A DNA stretch of 64,000 nt from Akkermansia sp. (lineage in GTDB: Bacteria; Verrucomicrobiota; Verrucomicrobiia; Verrucomicrobiales; Akkermansiaceae). The stretch spans positions 1 through 64,000 of the forward strand of contig JAFURE010000014.1 of assembly GCA_017471985.1 (NCBI GenBank), given 5' to 3'. Position 1 is the stretch's first letter. Each line of letters starts with the position of its first letter. Below, in pieces: positions 48,695 to 57,762 of the stretch. Position numbers and translations under genes: made by a program. The notes beneath the pieces were generated by a model. It did no database searches, was not told the DNA's origin, and was given only the letters and a program-made list of their open reading frames with translations.

Positions 48695-49795
48695 ATGAAT
48701 GAAAAAATATTGATTCTTACTCACCCTCTGACAGGAAATTACGGGGGGCTTTTGCAGGCGTATGCCAGTTATACTGTGCTCAATGCTTTGGGGGGCAATG
48801 CATACATCTACCGTTATCAACCAGATGATTTGCCTGTAAAATCATTCAATTGGTTGAAGTATTATGGTTCGTTGCTGAAATCCATTCTGGGAAGAAAGGG
48901 AAATCCTATTTGGAGAAGTCTCTATATAGCAAATAAGTTTGTCGGTAAACTGAACTTTGTAGACGAGTCTCAGGTGGGGCTTGACGATGGTGATATTCGC
49001 TACTATGTGGGGAGTGATCAGGTATGGAGGGCTACTTATTGCCGCAAGATGAGAAGTGCGGAATATTACTTCCTTAACTTCGCTGCGGCTGCTCAGCGTC
49101 GCAAGAGTATAGCATATGCTGCATCATTCGGAGTTGATGAATGGGAAGGTAATGAGGCCGAAACCTTGGCTTGTGCCAAATTGGTGCAGGAGTTTAAAGC
49201 CGTCTCTGTGCGTGAGGTTAGCGGGGTGGCTATTTGTAAGAAGGTTCTTGGAGTGGATGCTGTTCAAATGCCTGACCCCACGCTTCTACTCGAGAGGGTC
49301 GAATATGAAAATATCATCAACAAAGGAAAAACTAGAACTAACAAATCGCCATTGCTGTCCACCTATGTCCTTGATAAATCTCCCGAGATTGTACAGCTTC
49401 TGCATGCCTGTGCAGGTGCTATGAACCTTGATCAGCAGGTGCTTTTGCCTAATCGTGGTGCCGTCAAGTGGCAAGACCGAATGGCACTTACCGTTCCTCA
49501 GTGGCTCAGGTATATCCGCGATTCAAAGTATTTTATTACAGACTCTTTCCATGGTTGTGTGTTTGCCATTATCTTCAATAAGCCATTTGTCTGTCTGGGC
49601 AATAAGAGCCGTGGCTCTGCGCGATTTGATACCTTGCTGCGTAGGTTCGGGTTAGAAGATAGACTGATTACTTTGTCTTCTGTATCTCAGCTTCAGCAAG
49701 TGTTGCAAACTCCCATAGACTGGGCTCAGGTAAATGAGAAACTTTCATTTGAACGTGAGCGCGGAATCAATTTTCTTAAAGCAAATTTGTGCTGA
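48695..49795 (+). CDS. Polysaccharide pyruvyl transferase family protein (first copy)
   Basis: 366 aa from the ATG at 48695 (MNEKILILTHPLTGNYGGLLQAYA). Family hallmarks: NYGGLLQAYASYTVL (13-27), YYVGSDQVWRATY (about 107), SIAYAASFGVDEW (about 142), KAVSVREVSGVAICK, MPDPTLLL and FITDSFHGCVFAIIFNKPFV (about 285). Adds pyruvate ketals or acts as a related transferase on cell-surface glycans. It is a paralogue of the gene at 51001. 19 nt after the GT4 gene. Confidence 0.9.
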   Translation: MNEKILILTHPLTGNYGGLLQAYASYTVLNALGGNAYIYRYQPDDLPVKSFNWLKYYGSLLKSILGRKGNPIWRSLYIANKFVGKLNFVDESQVGLDDGDIRYYVGSDQVWRATYCRKMRSAEYYFLNFAAAAQRRKSIAYAASFGVDEWEGNEAETLACAKLVQEFKAVSVREVSGVAICKKVLGVDAVQMPDPTLLLERVEYENIINKGKTRTNKSPLLSTYVLDKSPEIVQLLHACAGAMNLDQQVLLPNRGAVKWQDRMALTVPQWLRYIRDSKYFITDSFHGCVFAIIFNKPFVCLGNKSRGSARFDTLLRRFGLEDRLITLSSVSQLQQVLQTPIDWAQVNEKLSFERERGINFLKANLC

Positions 49796-49817
49796 CAACT
49801 GAATAGGCTTGTATAAA

Positions 49818-50831
49818 ATGAAAGAGCATTCCCATTGCAAAATAAGTCTGATAGTCCCGGTTTACAATGCCGAGCGCTATTTTGCTGATTGTTTGGAGTC
49901 AGTTTTAGCTCAGACCTATCAGGACTATGAAGTGGTTATCGTGAATGATGGTTCCACTGATGGCAGTGCCGTAATCGCTGAAAAGTATGCCCGGCGTGAT
50001 AGCAGATTCTCTGTGTATCACCAGCAGAACGCCGGGGTTACTGCTGCCCGTCGAAATGCTATAGCGAATGCAGCGGGTGACTATGTATTCTTTTTGGATG
50101 CAGATGATACCTTGCCGCAGAATGCATTGGAGATTTTTAGTCAGTATATCAATCGGGAGTGGGACATCATCATTGCTCAGTGGCAGGATTTAACCGCTGT
50201 TCGAAAAAAAGAAAGTTTATCCATCGAGGAGTATAGACGTCGTCTCATCTTCTCGAAAATTCAAGTTGGAGCATGTGGTAAGTTAGTGAAACGAACCCTT
50301 TTTACGAAATCCGTTCTGGCTCTTCCTCGTGAAATTAAGGTGGGTGAGGACTGGATTATGCACCTGCGCCTGTCGTTTAATACAGAGAATAACGTGCTTG
50401 TTATACCGAATCAGGTGTATTGTTATAATCTGAATGAAGGTAGCGTAACCAGCACATTTAAACATAATATAGAGTACGCTAGAAAGTTTTACCCGCATTT
50501 GGTTGAATCTGTACCGGCATCGTATGCCGGAAAATATGTTCCCCTTGTTACCAATGCTATCATTGCGAGGTGGCTTGTCTATACAGCTGATATGTTCCGG
50601 CTGTCGGAAACCGCAGGTAAATTTCATAATGAGCTGAAAACTAACTATTGTGGAGGATTTGCCGGGTTGGATATTATTAGCCGCCTGTTATTTTTGAACG
50701 CAAAAACTATATTACGCCTGCCTTTGTTGGGGGGATATCGTGTGTGGAGAAACATGCTACCTATACTGAAAAAGTTGGTATATAGCTGTAGACTCCAGAA
50801 AAATAAAATATTGAGAAGTAAGTGTCGCTAA
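49818..50831 (+). CDS. GT2-family glycosyltransferase
   Basis: 337 aa from the ATG at 49818 (MKEHSHCKISLIVPVYNAERYF). GT2 motifs: LIVPVYNAERYFADCLESVLAQTYQDYEVVIVNDGSTDGSA (about 10-50), AGVTAARRNAIANAAGDYVFFLDADD (DxD, about 95-97). The C-terminal part is hydrophobic/basic, probably membrane-facing. 22 nt after the first pyruvyl transferase gene. Confidence 0.93.
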   Translation: MKEHSHCKISLIVPVYNAERYFADCLESVLAQTYQDYEVVIVNDGSTDGSAVIAEKYARRDSRFSVYHQQNAGVTAARRNAIANAAGDYVFFLDADDTLPQNALEIFSQYINREWDIIIAQWQDLTAVRKKESLSIEEYRRRLIFSKIQVGACGKLVKRTLFTKSVLALPREIKVGEDWIMHLRLSFNTENNVLVIPNQVYCYNLNEGSVTSTFKHNIEYARKFYPHLVESVPASYAGKYVPLVTNAIIARWLVYTADMFRLSETAGKFHNELKTNYCGGFAGLDIISRLLFLNAKTILRLPLLGGYRVWRNMLPILKKLVYSCRLQKNKILRSKCR

Positions 50832-50903
50832 ACATGTGTGTAAGTTGCTATAATTGCTACCAGCGAGTACTAGATGTAAGTCACACATGAAAAAATAAAT
50901 CAC

Positions 50904-50932
50904 TTGACTGATACTATCAAATGGGGTACACT
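50904..50932 (+). promoter_or_regulatory. Internal promoter of the polysaccharide cluster
   Basis: TTGACT (50904-50909), 17-nt spacer, TACACT (50927-50932). Transcription should start near 50939, about 60 nt before the ATG at 51001. Confidence 0.75.
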
Positions 50933-50995
50933 CACTTGGCAGTACTGTGCTTGTAAGCCCCGGGGGCGGTAGGTGTATGTGAGTGATTTTTTTTT
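50929..50995 (+). terminator. Terminator-like element overlapping the internal promoter
   Basis: CACTCAC (50929-50935) can pair with GTGAGTG (50979-50985), followed by nine T (50987-50995) that end five bases before the ATG at 51001. The 5' arm overlaps the -10 box, so only read-through RNA from upstream would contain both arms. The 43-nt loop makes it an unusual terminator. Confidence 0.4.
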
Positions 50996-51000
50996 CATCT

Positions 51001-52113
51001 ATGTCCATTGTTATATTAACACATCCGTTCTTTGGTAATTATGGCGGAATGTTGCAGGCGTATGCCATGCAAAGAGCGCTTGCGACTATTAATTTGGACT
51101 CATCGGTTTGCCGATATTATAATTACCCGGTCCTCCCGTTACACAAAGAGATAGCAAGGCGCATATTCAGTGGAATTCAGGAAACTGTAGCTTATTTTAT
51201 ACCCCGTTTCGGAAGAAAGAAAGTATCCCAAATTCATTATTACAGGAATGGAGAGCAGTTTCTGAAGCGCTATGTGAAATCTCTTTCATACGCTGACTCC
51301 TGCCGCTCCGGCCGAGCATGGATTGTAGGGAGTGATCAGGTCTGGCGTGCTGAATATGTGAACCACTGGGGTGGTTTGCCGTTTTTCTTTCTGACTGATG
51401 TGCCGGAAGAAGTTCGCTCAAAAAGTATTGCTTATGCCGCATCATTCGGAACGGAAAAGTGGAGTGGAACGGTGGATGATGCCAAGGTTTGCGCTCCACT
51501 TTTGAGAGAGTTTCGTGCTGTTTCAGTGCGTGAGCACAGCGGTATTGATATCTGCCGTGAGAACTTGGGGGTTGCTGCAGTACAGATGCCCGATCCCACA
51601 ATGTTGCTTAGTGCTGATGATTATAGCGAGCTTATTGCGAAAGAAAAAACGTGGAAGCCGGCTTCGGAGTACATAGCCGCGTATATCTTGGAACGAACTG
51701 CTACTAAAGATGCCTTGTTGAGGGAATGTTCCGATGCGGAGCAGGTGGAAGTTCAGCATTTGCTCCCGCAAGCAACTGCCAAAAAGCGCCGTGATCGATA
51801 TCCGGTTAGCGTTTCTCAGTGGCTGCGTCTGATTCGCGATAGTAAGTACTTTGTTACGGATTCTTTCCATGGGTGTGTATTTGCCATTACATTCAATAGG
51901 CCCTTTGTTTGTTTAGGAAATTCTTTCAGAGGAAATGCCCGATTCGAGGCCTTGCTGGGCACTTACGGGTTGAAAGATCGATTGCTTTCCAAGCCGTCAC
52001 CGGAAGAATTGATGCGCGTGTTGGCAACACCGATTGATTGGGCGCGTGTCAATGATATTTATGTTTCTGAGCGGGTGCGAGGAATTGATTTCCTGAGAAG
52101 GAATCTCAGTTGA
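51001..52113 (+). CDS. Polysaccharide pyruvyl transferase family protein (second copy)
   Basis: 370 aa from the ATG at 51001 (MSIVILTHPFFGNYGGMLQAYAM). Same layout as the copy at 48695: NYGGMLQAYAMQRAL, WIVGSDQVWRAEYV, SIAYAASFGTEKW, AVSVREHSGIDICRENLG, MPDPTMLL, FVTDSFHGCVFAITFNRPFV. The two paralogues differ enough that they probably act on different acceptors. Starts a second transcription unit in the cluster. Confidence 0.9.
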   Translation: MSIVILTHPFFGNYGGMLQAYAMQRALATINLDSSVCRYYNYPVLPLHKEIARRIFSGIQETVAYFIPRFGRKKVSQIHYYRNGEQFLKRYVKSLSYADSCRSGRAWIVGSDQVWRAEYVNHWGGLPFFFLTDVPEEVRSKSIAYAASFGTEKWSGTVDDAKVCAPLLREFRAVSVREHSGIDICRENLGVAAVQMPDPTMLLSADDYSELIAKEKTWKPASEYIAAYILERTATKDALLRECSDAEQVEVQHLLPQATAKKRRDRYPVSVSQWLRLIRDSKYFVTDSFHGCVFAITFNRPFVCLGNSFRGNARFEALLGTYGLKDRLLSKPSPEELMRVLATPIDWARVNDIYVSERVRGIDFLRRNLS

Positions 52114-52171
52114 TGTAAGGTAGATTTTTTAATATCAGTATAGTGAAACGATTCTGTTTTGTACGTCTGTT

Positions 52172-53713
52172 ATGAGAACGGTAAAGCAAATTAAAAATTT
52201 TTCATCGGCAATTTTTCGCTATTTGCTGACTTTCTTTTTTTCTTTTTATACCCGTAAGCTTTTTATTGATTCGTTAGGTGTAGAATATCTCGGTGTTTCC
52301 GGATTGATGAACAATGTGCTGGGGATGTTGGCTATTGCCGAAATGGGGATTGGAGCCAGCATTGTTTTTAGTTTGTACAAACCTCTGGCTGAAAAAGAGC
52401 AGCAAAAAGTACATCTGCTCATAGATTTATATCGGAAACTATATCGTTACATCGCCCTGTTTGTTTTGGTGATGGGTATGGTATTAATGCCGTTTCTTTT
52501 GGATATAGCTCCGGATTTAGCCAATATCCCACACTACAATATCATTTATCTACTGTTTCTTGCAAATAGTGTTATTCCGTACTTTTTTGCATATAATTCG
52601 ACCTTGTATAATGCAACACAAGAGGGATATAAATTGGAAAATATTCGTACGTTGTTTTATGTTATCACTATGGTGGTAACTATTGCAGTTCTCACTTATT
52701 TTCCCAATTATATTTTGCTCACCGCATGTACTATGATGTTGGGAATTACAAGCCAAGTTCTCATTTATTTTATGGCACGCCGTAAATGGCCCTGGATCAG
52801 CAAGAGGGCTCAAGGCTCTCTCTCTGATGAGGATATTGGGGTTATAAAGAAAAATGTGAGAGCCATGGTGATGCATAAACTCGGTGATTATAGTGTCAAC
52901 GGGACATCTAGCATTATCATTGCGAATGCTGTTAATTTGGCGGCAGTTGGTATGTTGGTGAATTATACAACAGTTACTGCTCTGCTGAAAACTCTTGTTC
53001 AGCAATTTTTTAACGCGATGATTGCCGGCATGGGAGAATTGATTGCTACATCCCCCAAGGAGAAGGTTTATGCTGTGTTTCAGGAAATGAACTTTCTGGC
53101 TTTTTGGTTTTTTGGCCTTGCTATGACCGGCACCTATTTTTGTTGTGACCAGTTTATCGGTCTTTGGTTGGGGAGCGGATTGGGAATATCACGTATGGCT
53201 GTTTTATTCCTTTCCATTGAGCTCTTTGTGTTGGGTATGCGAGTTCCTCCTTATATTGTAAAATCGGGAGCCGGAATGTTTTCAAATGATCAGTACGCCC
53301 CGCTTTTTCAGGCTGCTATGAACATATCTGTCGGTATATTTTTAGCTCGATACTGGGGGGTTGCCGGGGTGACTTTTGCTATTTTATTGAGTGGATTGTG
53401 TGTGCCCAGTTGGTTCAGACCCTACGTTGTATATCGCGATTATTTTAAAAGATCGTTCAAAGGGTACGTCGCTACTTATCTGGTATACAGTTCTGTTTTG
53501 GCCTGTATATTTATCCTGTTGTCATGCTTGTTTGCATATTATTTGCCACAAGGTCTGTATAAGGAATTTGCATATAAGGTAGTTGTCGTTTTAATTGTAT
53601 ATCATATTTTTATCGGAATATGTGGTGGAATCTTGCCACAAGGGCGAGCATGTTTCGTTCGTCTTTATAAATTAATCAATTCGTTCTTTGCCAAGATATG
53701 TCGAAAGCGCTAG
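52172..53713 (+). CDS. Wzx-type polysaccharide flippase
   Basis: 513 aa, about 12-14 TM helices through the whole length. N-terminal KNFSSAIFRYLLTFFFSFYTRKLFIDSLGVEYLGVSGLMNNVLGMLAIAEMGIG is typical of the O-unit/teichoic flippase branch of the MOP superfamily. It moves lipid-linked sugar units across the inner membrane. AT-rich. The last 16 nt overlap the next gene. Confidence 0.92.
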   Translation: MRTVKQIKNFSSAIFRYLLTFFFSFYTRKLFIDSLGVEYLGVSGLMNNVLGMLAIAEMGIGASIVFSLYKPLAEKEQQKVHLLIDLYRKLYRYIALFVLVMGMVLMPFLLDIAPDLANIPHYNIIYLLFLANSVIPYFFAYNSTLYNATQEGYKLENIRTLFYVITMVVTIAVLTYFPNYILLTACTMMLGITSQVLIYFMARRKWPWISKRAQGSLSDEDIGVIKKNVRAMVMHKLGDYSVNGTSSIIIANAVNLAAVGMLVNYTTVTALLKTLVQQFFNAMIAGMGELIATSPKEKVYAVFQEMNFLAFWFFGLAMTGTYFCCDQFIGLWLGSGLGISRMAVLFLSIELFVLGMRVPPYIVKSGAGMFSNDQYAPLFQAAMNISVGIFLARYWGVAGVTFAILLSGLCVPSWFRPYVVYRDYFKRSFKGYVATYLVYSSVLACIFILLSCLFAYYLPQGLYKEFAYKVVVVLIVYHIFIGICGGILPQGRACFVRLYKLINSFFAKICRKR

Positions 53714-54702
53714 TTAGTGTTATATCCCCCTGTTATAATGTGGCTCCTTATATCGGGCGTTATTTGGATTCACTCCTTTCTCAGACCTATAAGAAGTTAG
53801 AAATTATTCTTGTCAACGACGGTTCCACTGATAATACGGGTGACATCATTAAATCGTATATTCATCGTCTTGAGGAGCAAGGGTATAAGGTTATTTACAT
53901 TGAACAGGAGAATGGGGGACAGAGCTCTGCCGTGAATAATGCGCTCAAATTGGTTTCCGGAAAGTTTCTTACCTGGCCTGATCCTGATGATTGGTTGACC
54001 CCAGATTCCATTGAGAAGCGTGTCGCTTTTTTGCAGTCTCACCCTGATGTCGGAATGGTACGGAGCAATATAGAGAGGATTGAAGAGGGGACGGGGCGTT
54101 CGCTGGGGGTTTTTGAGTCGCGCCATTTGCGTCCATACCCTATCAAAAATGCTTTTGAAAAACTTATTTTATGCACAACTTGGTTTGGTGCTATGGCGTG
54201 TATGATGCGTATGGATTTTTTTGATAAAGTTGTTCCTAAAAGAGAAATCTATGTCGAGAAGTCAGCCGGACAAAATTGGCAGCTGATGCTCCCTATGACC
54301 CTCGCGTACCCTTTATGGCAAATGCCGGACGTCTTGGGGTATTATTGTGTGAGAACGGATAGCCATTCGCATAAGCAGAATGATTTGGAGTCTAGTCTTG
54401 CCTACAATAAGATGAGTGAAGGTGTTTTGATAAATACGTTAAATAAAATAAAAGCGCCTTCAGTGTTCGTTGAACTGGTTCGAACGGAGTATTTAATCTG
54501 GCGCTTTCGAATGATTTGTTTGAGTTTGCCCAAGACTAAGCAATGGGAGCACTTTAGAAAAACAGTAACATTACTGAGGCGAATAAAGGATAAGCTCAGG
54601 GTTTGTTGCATATTCGTACTGCCTTGTTTTGTATGGAAAAAAACGAGTATAATCAAGAAAAGTTTCAGGAGACTTTATAGACTTATCCATCATGAAATCT
54701 AA
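53698..54702 (+). CDS. GT2-family glycosyltransferase
   Basis: 334 aa (MSKALVSVISPCYNVAPYIGRYLDSLLSQTYKKLEIILVNDGSTD). DxD-like LTWPDPDDW (about 90-98) and QENGGQSSAVNNALKLVSGKF confirm the GT2 fold. The DPDD in place of DADD is a small variant. Overlaps the flippase start-side by 16 nt and the next gene by 11 nt, indicating tight coupling. Confidence 0.92.
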   Translation: MSKALVSVISPCYNVAPYIGRYLDSLLSQTYKKLEIILVNDGSTDNTGDIIKSYIHRLEEQGYKVIYIEQENGGQSSAVNNALKLVSGKFLTWPDPDDWLTPDSIEKRVAFLQSHPDVGMVRSNIERIEEGTGRSLGVFESRHLRPYPIKNAFEKLILCTTWFGAMACMMRMDFFDKVVPKREIYVEKSAGQNWQLMLPMTLAYPLWQMPDVLGYYCVRTDSHSHKQNDLESSLAYNKMSEGVLINTLNKIKAPSVFVELVRTEYLIWRFRMICLSLPKTKQWEHFRKTVTLLRRIKDKLRVCCIFVLPCFVWKKTSIIKKSFRRLYRLIHHEI

Positions 54703-55912
54703 CTACATTACTCCCCCCGATAATTGTACCGGCTGCGGTCTGTGTGACAATGTCTGCCCCAAAGATGCTATTCACATGGTCTGGAGTAAGGGTGGCTTTC
54801 TTGTGCCAAGTGTTGATGTTACCGCTTGTGTGGACTGTGGTATGTGTGTAAAACAGTGTATCGCATTAGAAGAGAAAGAGCCGTATACAGATGATCTTAA
54901 TTCAGTTGAATCATACGGAGGTTGGAACAAAGATGTTGATATTCATCTGAGTAGTTCCAGTGGCGGTGTTTTTACTGCGTTGGCTGTTAAGGTAATTGAG
55001 CAGGGTGGCGTAGTGTTTGGTGTGGTGTGGAAGGACAAGTTGACAGCCGTTTTTGAAAAGACGGATAGCGAGGATGGGCTGGCTCGTATGCGTGGGTCTA
55101 AGTACACTCCGGCAGTTCCCGGGAATGTTTACAGGGACGTGAGGAATGAGTTGAAGAATGGTCGGCAGGTGCTTTTTAGCGGTACTCCCTGTCAGGTTCA
55201 TGCTCTGAAGAAATATCTGAGAAAGGACTACGAAAATCTGCTTACTGTGGATATTGTGTGTCATGGTGTACCTTCTCATCTCATCCTTGAGAGATATATA
55301 GAGGAAGAGGAAGAGAAAACAGGCAAAGAGATTGATTATGTGTCTTTCCGTGACAAACCGGAAGGCTGGCTACGTTATCATGTAACTCGCCATTATACAG
55401 ATGGTGGTCTGCAATCTGAAGCGCTGGGTACGGATATGTATATGAGGATGTTTTTGAGTGATAAAGCTCTTAATCATGTGTGCTATAATTGCCCCTATGC
55501 TCATATTCCCCGCCAAGGTGATATAACGCTGGGCGATTATTGGGGGGTAGAGAAATTGCACCCGGAATGGCCGATTGACAAGGGGGTATCATCCATTTTG
55601 GCGAATACCTCTAAAGGCTCTGTGGCGTTGAATCGTTTATCGGATAGGCTGGAGTTGCGTATTGAGCCATTCTCCAAGATATATAATGGGCAGAAGGTCG
55701 TATATGTACGTCCGGAGAAGGTAATTCCCCCATCCCGTTCCATGGTACTGGAGCGACTCAGAGAATTGTCTGTGACGGATGTTTATCGTAAAGTCGTACA
55801 AACAGTTACTTTCGGGCCATTTAGTCTTAGTAAGTTTAGTTATATTTATCGGTTGCTTTTCACTGTATACCGCGCAGTGAAATCAGTGAAACACAAACTG
55901 TTGAAAAAATAA
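54692..55912 (+). CDS. Fe-S F420H2-dehydrogenase/hydrogenase beta-like protein of polysaccharide cluster
   Basis: 406 aa. Two 4Fe-4S motifs at the N-terminus, CTGCGLCDNVCPKD (about 11-24) and CVDCGMCVKQC (about 46-56), then the FrhB/FpoF-like body: SSSGGVFTALAVKVIEQGGVVFGV, MRGSKYTPA, VLFSGTPCQVHALKKYL, VDIVCHGVPS and DITLGDYWGVEK. Such proteins are common beside pyruvyl transferases in polysaccharide clusters, where their electron-transfer role is not defined; the organism need not make F420. Last gene of the cluster. Confidence 0.9.
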   Translation: MKSNYITPPDNCTGCGLCDNVCPKDAIHMVWSKGGFLVPSVDVTACVDCGMCVKQCIALEEKEPYTDDLNSVESYGGWNKDVDIHLSSSSGGVFTALAVKVIEQGGVVFGVVWKDKLTAVFEKTDSEDGLARMRGSKYTPAVPGNVYRDVRNELKNGRQVLFSGTPCQVHALKKYLRKDYENLLTVDIVCHGVPSHLILERYIEEEEEKTGKEIDYVSFRDKPEGWLRYHVTRHYTDGGLQSEALGTDMYMRMFLSDKALNHVCYNCPYAHIPRQGDITLGDYWGVEKLHPEWPIDKGVSSILANTSKGSVALNRLSDRLELRIEPFSKIYNGQKVVYVRPEKVIPPSRSMVLERLRELSVTDVYRKVVQTVTFGPFSLSKFSYIYRLLFTVYRAVKSVKHKLLKK

Positions 55913-55941
55913 CATAATCAGTTCTTGTTCTGGTAACTGTA

Positions 55942-55976
55942 AACAGACGCATGCTCTCATAATGCATGCGTCTGTT
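55942..55976. terminator. Inverted repeat between convergent genes
   Basis: A perfect 13-bp stem AACAGACGCATGC / GCATGCGTCTGTT with a 9-nt loop between the Fe-S protein stop (plus) and the hypothetical gene stop (minus). It has no U run on the plus side, so it is perhaps a weak bidirectional terminator. Confidence 0.5.
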
Positions 55977-55994
55977 AGTGTGGCGGAGCTCTGT

Positions 55995-57083
55995 TTACCA
56001 ATTCCAAAATACGTTTTCCGCTGGCGAGTTTGTTTGTAGTTGCCAGTGCTCTGCTGCGACATCTACGCTGTCAAAGGGTTCATAGCCATGTAGCTGTGGA
56101 TTATTTCCATGTGGCGAGTATATTTCTGAGCACCACTCAATTTGCCAGCGTTGCCCGCCTTCGTCTACATAACTGCCCTCTGCCGATTGCATGCGTCGGC
56201 ACCAGACCACCTCACGCACGCGGCGCAGGGAGTAGGTGGCAGCGGCGGCAGCGGTGTAGGTTTGTACGGGCAGCACCCAGCCCTTCGCAGCGGCAGCAGA
56301 AAGTGCCGACTGCACTTTCTCATCCTGCTCATAGCCCACAGGCAGGCTGATGGTCATTTCGCGCCCGTTTTCCGACAACTTGCCGAGCTGTCGCGCTTGC
56401 GCAAGCGTGAATCCCGGCACCGGTGCCGTGGGTCCCGTATTGACGAGGGGTGCGCTGTTGCGAGTCATATCGAACAGCACCGGGGCGCCGTCTGTTGTCA
56501 GTGCCGGCACAAAATCCCTCACAATAGCTGAGCCCTCCGATATAGTCAAGCGATAGATTCTGCCTTTAAACGAATTTACACTAACATCGCCGTACGCGTC
56601 ACCGATGGAAAGCTGCGTGTGCGCTTGGGGGACGCTCACCGGGAGCTCTGTGCTGAATATTTCGGCCCCCAAATCCCAGAAAACGCGATTGTCGTTTTTC
56701 CAGTTTAATTTTCCCTTTACTCGCGTATTGGCTGCGATATAAGCATCCGCCTGCGTGACTTGGGCTTGACTTCCCGCATAGCCACCGGAGCGGCGTGGGT
56801 AATATACGACATCTAGACCAAAAGCGCTTTTTCCGTTATAAACAGCGAAAGGATACGTTAATTTACCCTGATTGGACCAATTCGCGTTCCCCGCAAAAAC
56901 GCGATAGGCACTTTCCGCGGCTCCCACATACAAATCGAACAGAAAACCGCTGCTCGGTTGAACCATGTACCCCGTATTGAAATCCGATTTTTCCAGATAC
57001 AAAAACGAGCATGGCAGGTAGCCGGAGGGGAGCAAACGGTCCACGCTGTAACCTAATGGGCTCAAATTGTTGGGAATGTTCAT
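55995..57083 (-). CDS. Hypothetical protein, possibly phage- or surface-derived
   Basis: 362 aa, no signal peptide or TM. The middle (about 40-200) is beta-rich with a LamG-like feel (FLFDLYVGAAESAYRVFAGN; SFKGRIYRLTISEGSAIVRDFVPA). The C-terminal half has helical Ala-rich pieces and several Trp/Cys (EVVWCRRMQSAEGSYVDEGGQRWQIEW). The order (short N-terminal part, concanavalin-like sensor, C-terminal wrap-up) resembles phage minor structural or tail proteins. The family was not identified. 23 nt before the next gene in the same direction. Confidence 0.6.
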   Translation of the reverse strand: MNIPNNLSPLGYSVDRLLPSGYLPCSFLYLEKSDFNTGYMVQPSSGFLFDLYVGAAESAYRVFAGNANWSNQGKLTYPFAVYNGKSAFGLDVVYYPRRSGGYAGSQAQVTQADAYIAANTRVKGKLNWKNDNRVFWDLGAEIFSTELPVSVPQAHTQLSIGDAYGDVSVNSFKGRIYRLTISEGSAIVRDFVPALTTDGAPVLFDMTRNSAPLVNTGPTAPVPGFTLAQARQLGKLSENGREMTISLPVGYEQDEKVQSALSAAAAKGWVLPVQTYTAAAAATYSLRRVREVVWCRRMQSAEGSYVDEGGQRWQIEWCSEIYSPHGNNPQLHGYEPFDSVDVAAEHWQLQTNSPAENVFWNW

Positions 57084-57106
57084 GATTTTACGATTTGCGC
57101 CTGTTT

Positions 57107-57625
57107 TTAAAGGGTATAAAGATAAGCAACGTTGCCGATAAGCTGGCCGTTGGGTTCGCGGCGCAGTGCGAAGCGGTAGGCGGTGGAAACGGTGAGGGTA
57201 GGGGCGTCATCGCACCATACTATTTCTGCCGGCCATGTGATAGCCGGCACAGTGCTGCCGGTGTTAAACCACAATTCTGCCGTTTGCACATTGGCAGATG
57301 CTGCAAAATTGAGGGTGCTGAGGTCAGTGTCGCTGCTCAGTTCTCCGAGGTCGAGGATGTGGCCGGGGCGCAGTATGCGAGCCGTGCCTGTGGTGTAGAG
57401 CTGCCCCTCGGCATTGTTGGCGTGACCGGCAGAGTGCGGGCAGAACAGCAGGGAAATGACGGCGTTATCATCATCAGTCGTTACGCTGTCTGATATCGCT
57501 GTGAAGTCAGTCTGCTGATGGGGGGATACATTGCAGAGTATGGTTCCTCTACTGTCCGTAATGGTGCAACCGAGCGCTGAGCTTACGGTGTATTTTCTGT
57601 TGATTTGAGTGGGGATTGTTTTCAT
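57107..57625 (-). CDS. Hypothetical beta-rich protein paired with 55995-57083
   Basis: 172 aa from the ATG at 57625 (MKTIPTQINRKYTVSSALGC). Beta-rich, Thr/Ser/Ala-rich, no signal peptide, ends FALRREPNGQLIGNVAYLYTL. The pair sits alone, with the neighbouring sulfatase gene reading in the same direction and a hairpin between them. Weak possible promoter upstream. A phage-remnant or particle-related origin is possible but unproven. Confidence 0.6.
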   Translation of the reverse strand: MKTIPTQINRKYTVSSALGCTITDSRGTILCNVSPHQQTDFTAISDSVTTDDDNAVISLLFCPHSAGHANNAEGQLYTTGTARILRPGHILDLGELSSDTDLSTLNFAASANVQTAELWFNTGSTVPAITWPAEIVWCDDAPTLTVSTAYRFALRREPNGQLIGNVAYLYTL

Positions 57626-57704
57626 AACCGGACCGTATTTTGCCGTGTTCCGGTTGCAGATGCAAGCTGTCTGTGGCTTGAGCGCGATGTCACTCAACCA
57701 TGGC

Positions 57705-57741
57705 AAAGCAAACCGCCGCAGTGGTTGCTCCACTGCGGCGG
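57705..57741 (-). terminator. Hairpin after sulfatase gene
   Basis: A perfect 12-bp stem CCGCCGCAGTGG / CCACTGCGGCGG, 5-nt loop, about 20 nt past the sulfatase stop. The minus-strand tail TTTGCTTTG is only moderately U-rich. Confidence 0.7.
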
Positions 57742-57762
57742 TGTCGGAAATGGTGTCACCGG

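Noticed and set aside
50833..50889. CATGTGTG...CACACATG inverted repeat after the GT2 gene
   Set aside because: An 8-bp stem with a 41-nt loop and no U run; probably chance.
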